This document shows positions 1-5,232 of a stretch of DNA of 5,232 nt, in pieces (position 1 is the first letter of the stretch; each line of letters opens with the position of its first letter). The DNA is from Loktanella sp. (GTDB taxonomy: Bacteria; Pseudomonadota; Alphaproteobacteria; Rhodobacterales; Rhodobacteraceae), in contig PUNR01000222.1 of NCBI GenBank assembly GCA_003551805.1, positions 1 through 5,232 on the forward strand, given 5' to 3'. The notes under the pieces were generated by a model. It was not told where the DNA came from, made no database searches, and saw only the letters and a program-made list of their open reading frames with translations. A program made the translations under genes and the position numbers.

Positions 1-571
1 CCACCAGATCGTTCCATGCTGCCGGTATCCGCACCGACCCGCCGGTATCTGTGCCGATCCCTGCAGCGGCAAGTCCAAACGCGACCGACGCACCCGCACC
101 CGACGAAGATCCGCCAGCAACGGCGTTGAGGTCATTCACACAAGGCGGCGTTGCGGTGATCGGGTTCAAACCTAGACCGGAAAAGGCGATCTCGGACATA
201 TGCGTCTTGCCCAAGCAGACCAGCCCCGCCGCAGTCGCATTTTCCAGCATCTCGGCATCACGTTCAGGCACGCGGCCTGCCATCAGGGCGGTGCCAGCCT
301 CGGTCCCGATGCCTGCCGTGTCGAAAAGGTCTTTCCACGAAACTGGCACGCCATCCAATGGCCCACGACGGAACCCTGTTGCCGCGCGCACAGACGCTGC
401 TTTCGCCTCGGCACGCGCGCGATCATGTGTGACGCGGGCGTAAATCCGGTCGCGGAATTCATGGGCGTCAATGGCGGCCAGATAAACTTCGGTTAGCTCC
501 ACAGGGTCGATCGCCCCGGTGGCGATACCCCGCCCCAGATCGGCGGCAGTCTGCCAACGCCAGTCTTGCAT
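1..571 (-). CDS. Amidase-signature family protein, 5' part only (runs off the left edge)
   Basis: 190 codons are readable on the minus strand, starting at the ATG at 571-569; the stop lies beyond the window. The family hydrolyses or transfers amides through a Ser-cisSer-Lys triad, and all three residues are visible: K80 in VSWKDLFDT, S155 in AGGSSSGAG, and S179 in GTDTGGSVRIPA. The 75- and 24-residue spacings are those I recall for GatA. The family is usually 430-490 residues, so about 40% is present. The start is backed by AGGAG at 580-584, eight bases upstream. The gene is divergent from the FAD monooxygenase. A true GatA is unlikely: no gatC or gatB is next to it, and the N-terminus (TAADLGRGIATGAIDPVELTEVYL) is that of a general amidase. 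The substrate cannot be read from this part. No signal peptide is seen, so it is probably cytoplasmic. Confidence 0.93.
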   Translation of the reverse strand, partial: MQDWRWQTAADLGRGIATGAIDPVELTEVYLAAIDAHEFRDRIYARVTHDRARAEAKAASVRAATGFRRGPLDGVPVSWKDLFDTAGIGTEAGTALMAGRVPERDAEMLENATAAGLVCLGKTHMSEIAFSGLGLNPITATPPCVNDLNAVAGGSSSGAGASVAFGLAAAGIGTDTGGSVRIPAAWNDLV

Positions 572-579
572 ATCTCGTA

Positions 580-584
580 CTCCT
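580..584 (-). promoter_or_regulatory. Ribosome binding site of the amidase gene
   Basis: AGGAG on the minus strand, eight bases before the ATG at 571. It fixes the start of the amidase gene. Confidence 0.7.
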
Positions 585-594
585 GTTTGGCCGG

Positions 595-623
595 ACCCTA
601 GCGGCGCAAAGGCGCATGGACAA
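595..623 (-). promoter_or_regulatory. Possible sigma70-type promoter for the amidase gene
   Basis: On the minus strand TTGTCC (618-623) and TAGGGT (595-600) are 17 bases apart. The -35 element matches the consensus at four of six bases and the -10 at three of six. Transcription would begin near 588, just before the ribosome binding site. The -35 element overlaps the alternative upstream start (616) of the divergent monooxygenase gene. The -10 match is weak, so this is a suggestion only. Confidence 0.3.
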
Positions 624-651
624 TCCCGCGCAGCCAGCCATATTGCGGCAT

Positions 652-1863
652 ATGAAAAATGACTTGATCATCGTAGGCGGCGGGTTGAACGGACCAGCCA
701 TGGCATTGGCAGCCGCACAAGCGGGGTTCACCGTGACGGTGATCGACAGCCTGCCTGTGCCGGTTCACAAAAACCCCGACTTTGACGGGCGATCTTACGC
801 ACTTGCGCTGACGTCGATGCGCCTTTTGCGCGGGATCGGCGTCTGGCCAGACATCGCCGACAACGCCCAGCCAATGCTTGAAATCAAAGTTACCGATGGC
901 CGTGCGGGCGAAGGCCCCAGCCCATGGATGATGCATTTCGACCATGCCGAGATCGAGGAAGGCCCGATGGGCTATCTGGTCGAGGACCGGCACCTGCGCC
1001 GCGCTTTCCTTGACGCGATGGCAGCGGACGACAGGATCACCCATCTGGCGGGGCAAACGGTGGTGGGTCAGGCGGTCAAAGCGGGCGGCGTGCAGGTCAC
1101 GCTGGCCAGTGGTGATGTGCTTTCGGCCAGCCTGCTGATCGGATCAGACGGGCGCAAAAGCGGCACTGCCGAACGTGCTGGGATCAAGCGCACGGGTTGG
1201 GATTACGGCCAGACTGCCGTCGTCTGCGCCGTCGCGCATGACAAACCGCATGGCGGGATTGCGCATCAGTTCTTTATGCCCGCAGGCCCGCTTGCTATCC
1301 TGCCACTGACGGAAAACCGGTCGTCCATCGTCTGGAGTGAGAAATCCGCCCGCGCGCAAGACCTGATCGGCATGGACGATGCCGATTTTCTGGAGGCGCT
1401 GAAACCCGCTTTCGGCAGTTTTCTTGGCAATATCCGCCTGACTGGCGCGCGGTTCAGCTATCCGCTCAACCTGACGCTGGCCAACAGTCTGATCGCAGAT
1501 CGTGTGGCGCTGGTAGGCGACGCCGCCCACGGCATCCACCCGATTGCCGGGCAAGGGCTGAACGCCGGTCTGCGGGATGTCGCAGCCTTGGCCGATGTTC
1601 TGACAACGGCCCGCAGCCGTGGCGAAGATATTGGCAGCGCCCAGACCCTGCAGCGCTATCAGGAATGGCGGCGGTTCGACACGGCGACGCTGGCGCTGGC
1701 GACCGATACATTCAACCGGCTGTTTTCAAACGACAATCCCTTAGTCCGCGCCGCCCGCGATATCGGCATGGGGCTGGTCAACAGCGCCCCCCGTCTGCGC
1801 CGCGGCTTCATGCGGCAGGCGGCGGGGCTGAACGGGGACTTGCCACGGCTGATGCAGGGATGA
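652..1863 (+). CDS. UbiH/UbiF/COQ6-family FAD-dependent monooxygenase (probable ubiquinone-ring hydroxylase)
   Basis: A class A flavoprotein hydroxylase of 403 residues, the usual length for the family. Visible motifs in order are: the Rossmann dinucleotide motif GGGLNG (residues 9-14) with the acidic end of strand 2 at D32; GRSYAL (46-51), the FAD-contacting arginine region; the DG motif SDGRKS (165-170); and the GD motif RVALVGDAAHGIHPIAGQGL (284-303), which is diagnostic. Relatives use NAD(P)H and O2 to hydroxylate the aromatic ring of a polyprenylated ubiquinone precursor. Which ring position this one acts on (UbiH, UbiF or alphaproteobacterial UbiL type) cannot be told here, so no symbol is given. 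An in-frame ATG at 616 would add 12 residues (MDNPAQPAILRH). I prefer 652 because it puts the Rossmann strand at the usual distance from the N-terminus; neither start has a strong ribosome binding site. The stop overlaps the next gene by four bases. Confidence 0.93.
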   Translation: MKNDLIIVGGGLNGPAMALAAAQAGFTVTVIDSLPVPVHKNPDFDGRSYALALTSMRLLRGIGVWPDIADNAQPMLEIKVTDGRAGEGPSPWMMHFDHAEIEEGPMGYLVEDRHLRRAFLDAMAADDRITHLAGQTVVGQAVKAGGVQVTLASGDVLSASLLIGSDGRKSGTAERAGIKRTGWDYGQTAVVCAVAHDKPHGGIAHQFFMPAGPLAILPLTENRSSIVWSEKSARAQDLIGMDDADFLEALKPAFGSFLGNIRLTGARFSYPLNLTLANSLIADRVALVGDAAHGIHPIAGQGLNAGLRDVAALADVLTTARSRGEDIGSAQTLQRYQEWRRFDTATLALATDTFNRLFSNDNPLVRAARDIGMGLVNSAPRLRRGFMRQAAGLNGDLPRLMQG

Positions 1864-2132
1864 TCCGGCTGACGGGTCAGCTGATCTGCCAGACTATGCA
1901 ACAGGCTGAAACCGTCGCGCAGCACCTGCCCGATCACATCCGCCTGTCACGGGCAGAGGTAGGGTGTATCAGTTTCGATGTTCAACCGACAGACAACCCG
2001 CTGGTCTGGCAGGTTGACGAAACTTTCACCGATCAGGCAGCGTTCGATCTGCACCAGCAGCGGACACGGGCGTCGGCGTGGTGGACCGCCACTGCCGCCA
2101 TTACGCGGGAGTTCAAGGTTTTGGATGTTTGA
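1860..2132 (+). CDS. Antibiotic biosynthesis monooxygenase (ABM) domain protein, YgiN-like
   Basis: 90 residues, the normal size of a one-domain ABM protein (dimeric ferredoxin-like fold). The typical pattern is present: an N-terminal strand (IRLTGQLIC), a helix, EVGCISFDV (33-41), then WQVDETFTDQAAFDLHQQ (50-67) with E54 and H65 where the family has its E...A...H pattern, and a C-terminal strand (EFKVLDV). Family members include cofactor-free quinol or anthrone oxygenases, but many have no known substrate. The ATG shares four bases (ATGA) with the stop of the Ubi-type hydroxylase, so translation is probably coupled. The frame is also open upstream to an ATG at 1665, but that stretch lies inside the hydroxylase and resembles no ABM N-terminus. 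A role in quinone or quinol chemistry is inferred from the context only. It is probably cytoplasmic, as no signal peptide is seen. Confidence 0.87.
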   Translation: MIRLTGQLICQTMQQAETVAQHLPDHIRLSRAEVGCISFDVQPTDNPLVWQVDETFTDQAAFDLHQQRTRASAWWTATAAITREFKVLDV

Positions 2133-2196
2133 AAGAGGCGATTAGCTAAGACCCTGCGAACGTCAGTTATGCGGGACGGAGCGGATATTTGCGTGA
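2133..2196. other. Gap between convergent genes, no clear terminator
   Basis: 64 bases between the stops of the ABM gene and the NTF2-like gene. I looked for a GC-rich stem followed by a run of T on either strand and saw none. The short ATCA/TGAT pairing near 2196-2213 lies inside the end of the NTF2-like gene and is too weak to call. Confidence 0.5.
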
Positions 2197-2559
2197 TCAG
2201 CTGTAGCTCTTGATAACTGAAATGCAGTTTGCCTTGGTATTTGTGAATTCGAAGACATGGCAGAAGCGCCGGGTGTGCCCGTTCGCCAAGGTCACCTCTC
2301 CGTTCGCGGCACCGACCTTACCGTGCGATATGGCATGCAGAACTGTAATGGAGGTTGGATTAGGACGAGACCTAAGATGCTCAAGAACGTCAGTCTTTCC
2401 CGAAATTCGCTGTGTTTCAGGTTGCTCCCAAGTTACATCTTCGCTGAATGCGTCCGGCATAGCCTCTCCGCATTCGATGGCGACAGACACATCCTGAACA
2501 AACTGGTTCTTTGGGGAATTGCCACAATCCTTACTGCCTTGAATCTGGGTCAACCGCAT
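2197..2559 (-). CDS. NTF2-like / SnoaL-like small protein, function unknown
   Basis: 120 residues, typical of a single NTF2-fold domain (cone-shaped alpha+beta barrel). What can be seen is an N-terminal helix (residues 18-37), DAFSEDVTWEQPETQRISGKTDVLEHL (36-62), in which an Asp-Val-x-Trp strand is followed by a G-K/R-x-x-V-x-x-H/F-L helix as in SnoaL-like proteins, then beta strands (72-91 and 97-106) ending in ISVIKSY. The family includes isomerases, hydrolases and binding proteins, so no reaction can be given. Three starts are possible: ATG at 2559, where GGAG directly abuts the codon and is too close to work well; TTG at 2553, six bases after that GGAG; or an unusual short-leader start. 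GC is about 52% against about 60% in neighbours, which suggests a later addition. The gene follows Trm112 on the same strand after 92 bases but has its own promoter candidate. Confidence 0.72.
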   Translation of the reverse strand: MRLTQIQGSKDCGNSPKNQFVQDVSVAIECGEAMPDAFSEDVTWEQPETQRISGKTDVLEHLRSRPNPTSITVLHAISHGKVGAANGEVTLANGHTRRFCHVFEFTNTKANCISVIKSYS

Positions 2560-2580
2560 CTCCGCATTTGGCTCGACCTT

Positions 2581-2608
2581 AGCATACGGCGGACTTTCTG
2601 GCGGTCAA
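2581..2608 (-). promoter_or_regulatory. Probable sigma70-type promoter for the NTF2-like gene
   Basis: On the minus strand TTGACC (2603-2608) and TATGCT (2581-2586) are separated by 16 bases. The -35 matches five of six consensus bases and the -10 four of six. The expected start of transcription is near 2574, giving a leader of only about 15 bases before the ATG at 2559. It lies in the 92-base gap after Trm112, so the gene could be expressed apart from the cnoX operon. Confidence 0.5.
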
Positions 2609-2651
2609 TACGGGCTCCAAGCAGCCATAGGACACGCTTTGCCTCCGCCCC

Positions 2652-2831
2652 TCACTCCACCTGCCGCGCCTCGTCCACCAGCATTACGGGAATACCGTTC
2701 CTGATCGGAAAAGCCAGATGCGCGCTTTCGCTGATCAGTTCCTGTTTGTCGGCATCATAGCGCAGGGTAGCGTGGGTGATGGGGCAAACCAGCGCCTCCA
2801 GCATTTTGGGATCGAAACTGGCATCGGTCAT
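2652..2831 (-). CDS. Trm112 family protein (YcaR-like)
   Basis: 59 residues, too short for many gene callers but clear. The reading is MTDASFDPKMLEALVCP, then ATLRYDADKQELISESAHLAFPIRNGIPVMLVDEAR, which matches the Trm112/YcaR pattern LLE-ALVCP ... LxYD-xxxELxS ... LAFPIRxGIPVML. In eukaryotes and archaea Trm112 is the activating partner of several tRNA, rRNA and protein methyltransferases; the role of the short bacterial proteins is less clear. Family members often carry CPxC-type zinc cysteines. Here the second cysteine is replaced (CPIT, residues 16-19) and no other cysteine exists, so a zinc site is unlikely. The ATG overlaps the stop of the LON-domain gene by four bases (ATGA), which indicates coupled translation as the last gene of the cnoX operon. 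Confidence 0.9.
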   Translation of the reverse strand: MTDASFDPKMLEALVCPITHATLRYDADKQELISESAHLAFPIRNGIPVMLVDEARQVE

Positions 2832-3475
2832 TGCATAATATCCTCTCCGTTGCCGCCGCGCAGGGAATATTCCATCAGCGTCAGCAGCGTTTCGCGCCGC
2901 GTGGACAGCGACGGAGCCTCCAGCAGGGCCTGTTTATCTTCGGGGGTAAAAGGGCACAGCATGGACAGCGAATTGATCAGGAGTTCATCCTCTGCCTCGG
3001 TCAGGCTGTCCCAGTCGGTCGATAGGCCACGGTCGGCCAGAAAGCGGTTCAGCGCCTTCATGAACGTCGCGCGGTCAAAGGTATCATCCTTTTCGACAGG
3101 CCCCAGATCACGCGAAAAGCCCTGCCAGTTCACCTTGCAACGGCGATAGGGCGTGAAACCTTCCACTTCTTCCACGATCCGGAAACGGGACGCACCCGAA
3201 AGGGTGATCATATAGCGACCATCCTCGGTCTCGGAAAAGGCGGTCAGTTTGCCAGCACAGCCGATGCTGTGCAGTTTGCCAGCTTCGCCGGGGGCGTCAT
3301 AGGGTTGCACCATCCCGATCAACCGCGAGGATGTTTTCATCACATCGTCAAGCATCGCCAGATAGCGCGGCTCGAACAGATGAAGCGGCAAGCGCGAACG
3401 CGGCAAAAGCAGCGCGCCGGGCAGGGGGAACACCGGGATGGTGTCTGGCAGATCAGTTGATGATATCATTGGCAT
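2828..3475 (-). CDS. LON peptidase substrate-binding domain protein (stand-alone Lon N-terminal domain)
   Basis: 215 residues covering only the Lon N-terminal (LAN/PF02190) domain. The hallmark IPVFPLPGALLLPRSRLPLHLFEPRY is at residues 13-38, followed by GMVQP, IGCAGKL (72-78), RYMITLSGASRFRI (87-100) and a helical C-terminal half. There is no Walker A ATPase motif and no Ser-Lys peptidase domain, so it is not a truncated protease but a member of the known family of single-domain Lon-N proteins. Its job is unsettled; binding of unfolded segments is a reasonable guess from the domain. The start at 3475 follows AAAGG (3487-3491) at 11 bases; an in-frame ATG two codons later (3469) is possible. 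It sits 20 bases after cnoX and overlaps Trm112 by four bases, so the three genes probably share one transcript. Confidence 0.93.
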   Translation of the reverse strand: MPMISSTDLPDTIPVFPLPGALLLPRSRLPLHLFEPRYLAMLDDVMKTSSRLIGMVQPYDAPGEAGKLHSIGCAGKLTAFSETEDGRYMITLSGASRFRIVEEVEGFTPYRRCKVNWQGFSRDLGPVEKDDTFDRATFMKALNRFLADRGLSTDWDSLTEAEDELLINSLSMLCPFTPEDKQALLEAPSLSTRRETLLTLMEYSLRGGNGEDIMQ

Positions 3476-3495
3476 GAATTAGCCCGCCTTTGTGA

Positions 3496-4407
3496 TCAGG
3501 CAAATATCATCGACGACAGTTTGCGCCGCCCGGTCAGCACGATGGGGTCTTTGGCATCGCGGGCATCAAATATCTTGAACAATTGGGTTTTTGCCGCGCC
3601 ATCATTCCATTCACGATCACGGCGGAAAAGATCAAGCAATTCGTTCACCGCCTCTTCTACCTGACCGTTCGCATGCAGCGCCACCGCAAGGTCAAACCGC
3701 GCCTGATGGTTGGCAGGATCGGCATCGACCTGCGCCTGCAAATCCGCCACTGGCCCTGCATTTGCCGCTTCGCGCAGCAATGTTATCTGGGCGTGCAACG
3801 CCTCCAGCGCCGGATCGGTCGAAATTTCGGCAGGCGCGCCGTTCAGAACCGCCTCGGCCTGATCGACATCGTTCAGCGCCAGATAGCAGCGCACCATACC
3901 GGCATAGGCTTTGGCGTTTACCGGGTCTTCCTGCAGGATCGCGGCAAAGGTTTCCGATGCGTCAGTCACAGCACCTTCAGTCAGCATCTGCTCGGCTGCT
4001 TCGATTGCATCTGCCAGACCGTTATCAGGCTCACCTGCAAGTGCGGCAATCTTTTCGACAAAAGCATTCAATTCGGACGGCGGCAGCGCCCCCTGAAACC
4101 CGTCCACCGGACGCCCCTGGTAGAAGGCATAGACCGTCGGGATCGACTGCACCCGCAACTGGCCCGCATAGCCCGGGTTGGCATCCACGTCGATCTTCAC
4201 CAGCTTGACGCGCCCGCCTGCCTTGGTCACAGCCGCCTCGATCGCGGGACCAAGCGTTTTGCACGGGCCACACCAAGGCGCCCAGAAATCGACGATCACC
4301 GGCACGTCCTGCGACGCTTGAATCACGTCCTGCGGGAAGCTCGCATCGGTGCCGTCCTTGATCAGATCACTTGCGGCGGGTGTCGGTTGGGCGTTCAGTT
4401 CCAGCAT
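3496..4407 (-). CDS. cnoX: Thioredoxin-TPR co-chaperone CnoX (YbbN)
   Basis: 303 residues: a thioredoxin domain (about 22-125) with active site WCGPC (C46, C49) and cis-proline P90 in SIPTVYAF, followed by a linker and TPR-type helical repeats (about 135-290), with alanine-rich helices such as DASETFAAILQEDPVNAKAYAGMVRCYLAL. This layout is that of CnoX/YbbN, a holdase that protects and hands over clients to GroEL or DnaK. The E. coli protein lacks a full CxxC, whereas the Caulobacter one keeps WCGPC and works as a reductase; this one belongs to the second type. The frame is open to an ATG at 4473, but that adds 22 residues unlike the family and would run through the promoter. TAGGAG with GGAG seven bases before the ATG at 4407 settles the start. 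It heads the cnoX-LON-Trm112 operon and is cytoplasmic. Confidence 0.95.
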   Translation of the reverse strand: MLELNAQPTPAASDLIKDGTDASFPQDVIQASQDVPVIVDFWAPWCGPCKTLGPAIEAAVTKAGGRVKLVKIDVDANPGYAGQLRVQSIPTVYAFYQGRPVDGFQGALPPSELNAFVEKIAALAGEPDNGLADAIEAAEQMLTEGAVTDASETFAAILQEDPVNAKAYAGMVRCYLALNDVDQAEAVLNGAPAEISTDPALEALHAQITLLREAANAGPVADLQAQVDADPANHQARFDLAVALHANGQVEEAVNELLDLFRRDREWNDGAAKTQLFKIFDARDAKDPIVLTGRRKLSSMIFA

Positions 4408-4414
4408 AGCGGCG

Positions 4415-4420
4415 CTCCTA
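4415..4420 (-). promoter_or_regulatory. Ribosome binding site of cnoX
   Basis: TAGGAG on the minus strand, seven bases before the ATG at 4407. It decides for the 303-residue form over the 325-residue open frame. Confidence 0.75.
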
Positions 4421-4437
4421 TTCACGAATTCGTTGTC

Positions 4438-4466
4438 TATATGTGGCCAAACATGCCCCACGCCAA
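4438..4466 (-). promoter_or_regulatory. Probable sigma70-type promoter for the cnoX-LON-Trm112 operon
   Basis: On the minus strand TTGGCG (4461-4466) and CATATA (4438-4443) are 17 bases apart; an overlapping TATAGA (4436-4441) is an alternative -10. Transcription would start near 4430, leaving a leader of about 23 bases that carries the TAGGAG. No heat-shock sigma32 pattern is evident. Confidence 0.45.
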
Positions 4467-4514
4467 GGGGCAATGGCGGTTTCGCTGGCCGTGATCGACG
4501 CTTAGGGTGGGGAA

Positions 4515-4961
4515 ATGAACCATCAAACTAAATCAAATCCACCCCGGTTGGGCGCTATCGCCGTTGTCCTGCATCAAGACCGCGTGTTGCTTGTGCAACG
4601 TAAAAAGGCGCCTGATGCGGGGCTTTGGGGGTTTCCGGGCGGCCATGTCGAACCCGGCGAAACCGCCTTGGCCGCCGCCGCCCGCGAACTGGCCGAGGAA
4701 ACCGGCGTGATCGCAACACCTTTGCGCTATCTGACCAACCTCGACATTATCCGGCACGATCCAGCGGGCGCCTTGCAGTTCCATTTCCTGCTGGCGGTGG
4801 TGCTTTGCGACTATGTCAGCGGCACGCCGGTTGCGGCAGATGATGTGTCAGACGCCGGATGGTTTGGCACAGATGATCGCGCAAACCTGCCCACCAGCGC
4901 CAATGTTAGCGACATCATCGCGCTAGCCTATTCGACGACGCCGACAATCGGACCCATCTGA
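4515..4961 (+). CDS. Nudix hydrolase
   Basis: 148 residues with a complete Nudix box at residues 43-65, GHVEPGETALAAAARELAEETGV, matching Gx5Ex7REUxEExGU: G43, E49, R57-E58-L59, E61-E62, G64-V65. The glutamates bind the metal ion used to split a nucleoside diphosphate linked to another group. The preceding AIAVVLHQDRVLLVQRKKAP and GLWGFPGG are the usual N-terminal strands of MutT/ADP-ribose-type members. The substrate (oxidised nucleotide, ADP-ribose or other) cannot be told from this. AGGG (4504-4507) is seven bases before the ATG. The gene is divergent from cnoX with 107 bases between the starts; no good plus-strand promoter stands out. Its last 34 bases overlap the end of the convergent glycosidase gene, so its C-terminal residues are read from DNA that codes on both strands. 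Confidence 0.93.
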   Translation: MNHQTKSNPPRLGAIAVVLHQDRVLLVQRKKAPDAGLWGFPGGHVEPGETALAAAARELAEETGVIATPLRYLTNLDIIRHDPAGALQFHFLLAVVLCDYVSGTPVAADDVSDAGWFGTDDRANLPTSANVSDIIALAYSTTPTIGPI

Positions 4962-5232
4962 CGCCCGAAATCCGACCGGTTCAGCGCGGGCACATGCAGT
5001 TTCGACACATTGCCATCAAAATAAAGCGCATTGGGCAATTGCACATAATCCCGAAAGAAGGTGCCAAATTCGTGGAATGTGACCGGCTCGTTGGAAATCG
5101 CAAAGACCGCGATATCCCCTGCATCACTTGTCCCGACGCCATTGCGCAAATTCCGTGATGTGCTGTCTGGCAGAAACCGCGGATGCAGCGCGCCATCTAT
5201 AACCAGCATCGGGCCGGATTGTGTGGCATCAC
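4928..5232 (-). CDS. Phosphodiester glycosidase family protein (NAGPA/DUF2233), 3' part only
   Basis: The last 100 codons and the TAG stop (4930-4928) are present; the start is beyond the right edge. The frame stays open past the ATG at 5209, and the added residues (DATQSGPMLVIDG) continue the family pattern, so that methionine is internal. Recognisable parts are SGPMLVIDG near the start of the visible piece, RNGVG, AVFAISNEPVTFHEFGTFFRD and LPNALYFDGNVSKLH, then the closing GRQMGPIVGVVE. This is the NAGPA domain (PF09992), named for the enzyme that uncovers the mannose-6-phosphate tag; bacterial members are often exported, but any signal peptide would lie outside the window. The bacterial substrate is not known. 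The end overlaps the Nudix gene tail to tail. Confidence 0.87.
   Translation of the reverse strand, partial: DATQSGPMLVIDGALHPRFLPDSTSRNLRNGVGTSDAGDIAVFAISNEPVTFHEFGTFFRDYVQLPNALYFDGNVSKLHVPALNRSDFGRQMGPIVGVVE

Noticed and set aside
51..443. Open frame of 130 codons on the plus strand across the amidase gene
   Set aside because: It is antisense to the amidase, whose catalytic motifs are intact; Pro/Ala/Ser-rich with no family resemblance.
1..571. Reading the amidase as GatA of the Glu-tRNA amidotransferase
   Set aside because: The triad spacing fits, but the whole family shares it and no gatC or gatB is next to the gene.
598..1056. Minus-strand open frame of 152 codons inside the hydroxylase
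   Set aside because: Antisense to the Rossmann region of the hydroxylase; no motif of its own.
2611..2640. Possible terminator hairpin (GGCT/AGCC) after Trm112 on the minus strand
   Set aside because: Only four base pairs of stem and no following run of T.
2257..2760. Plus-strand open frame of 167 codons spanning the NTF2-like gene, the gap and the end of Trm112
   Set aside because: It crosses two supported minus-strand genes and has no domain pattern.
4408..4473. 22-residue N-terminal extension of CnoX
   Set aside because: Unlike family N-termini, lies over the promoter candidate, and the TAGGAG before 4407 gives a better start.
3583..4494. Long open frame (303 codons) on the plus strand across cnoX
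   Set aside because: It is fully antisense to the well-supported cnoX gene, shows no recognisable domain, and has Arg/His/Cys-rich composition typical of shadows in GC-rich DNA.
1..5232. CRISPR array, tRNA/rRNA, insertion sequence or phage attachment site
   Set aside because: No spaced direct repeats, cloverleaf sequence, transposase motif or integrase was seen on either strand.

Overview
The window looks like a chromosomal segment from an alphaproteobacterium, most likely of the Roseobacter group (Rhodobacteraceae). This rests on inference: GC content is near 60% in the conserved genes, genes are tightly packed with ATGA overlaps, and the translated proteins resemble my recollection of that group (a CGPC-type CnoX, a stand-alone LON-domain protein, a short Trm112-like protein, a UbiH-type monooxygenase with a GGGLNG start). 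No search was run.

Left part (1-2132): the 5' part of an amidase-signature gene runs leftward off the window with its full Lys-Ser-Ser triad visible. It is divergent from a UbiH/UbiF/COQ6-type FAD monooxygenase. That gene overlaps a 90-residue antibiotic-biosynthesis-monooxygenase (ABM) domain gene by four bases, so the two are probably translated as a pair.

Middle (2197-2831): a NTF2/SnoaL-like gene on the minus strand has its own sigma70-like promoter and lower GC (about 52%) than its neighbours. It looks like an accessory gene next to a conserved cluster. Upstream of it is a 59-codon Trm112-family gene.

Right-centre (2652-4407): cnoX (thioredoxin plus TPR holdase), a LON substrate-binding-domain protein and the Trm112-like protein form a compact minus-strand operon. 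Gaps are 20 bases and then a 4-base overlap, with a plausible promoter in front of cnoX. The theme is probably protein quality control, although only the cnoX role is known at family level.

Right end (4515-5232): a Nudix hydrolase is divergent from cnoX. Its last 34 bases overlap, tail to tail, the 3' end of a phosphodiester-glycosidase (NAGPA/DUF2233) gene that enters from the right edge.

There are no RNA genes, insertion sequences, CRISPR arrays or convincing intrinsic terminators. I see no clearly new system. The points most worth checking are the ABM gene coupled to the Ubi-type hydroxylase, the near-cysteine-free Trm112 protein coupled to the LON-domain gene, and the promoter and start of the NTF2-like gene.
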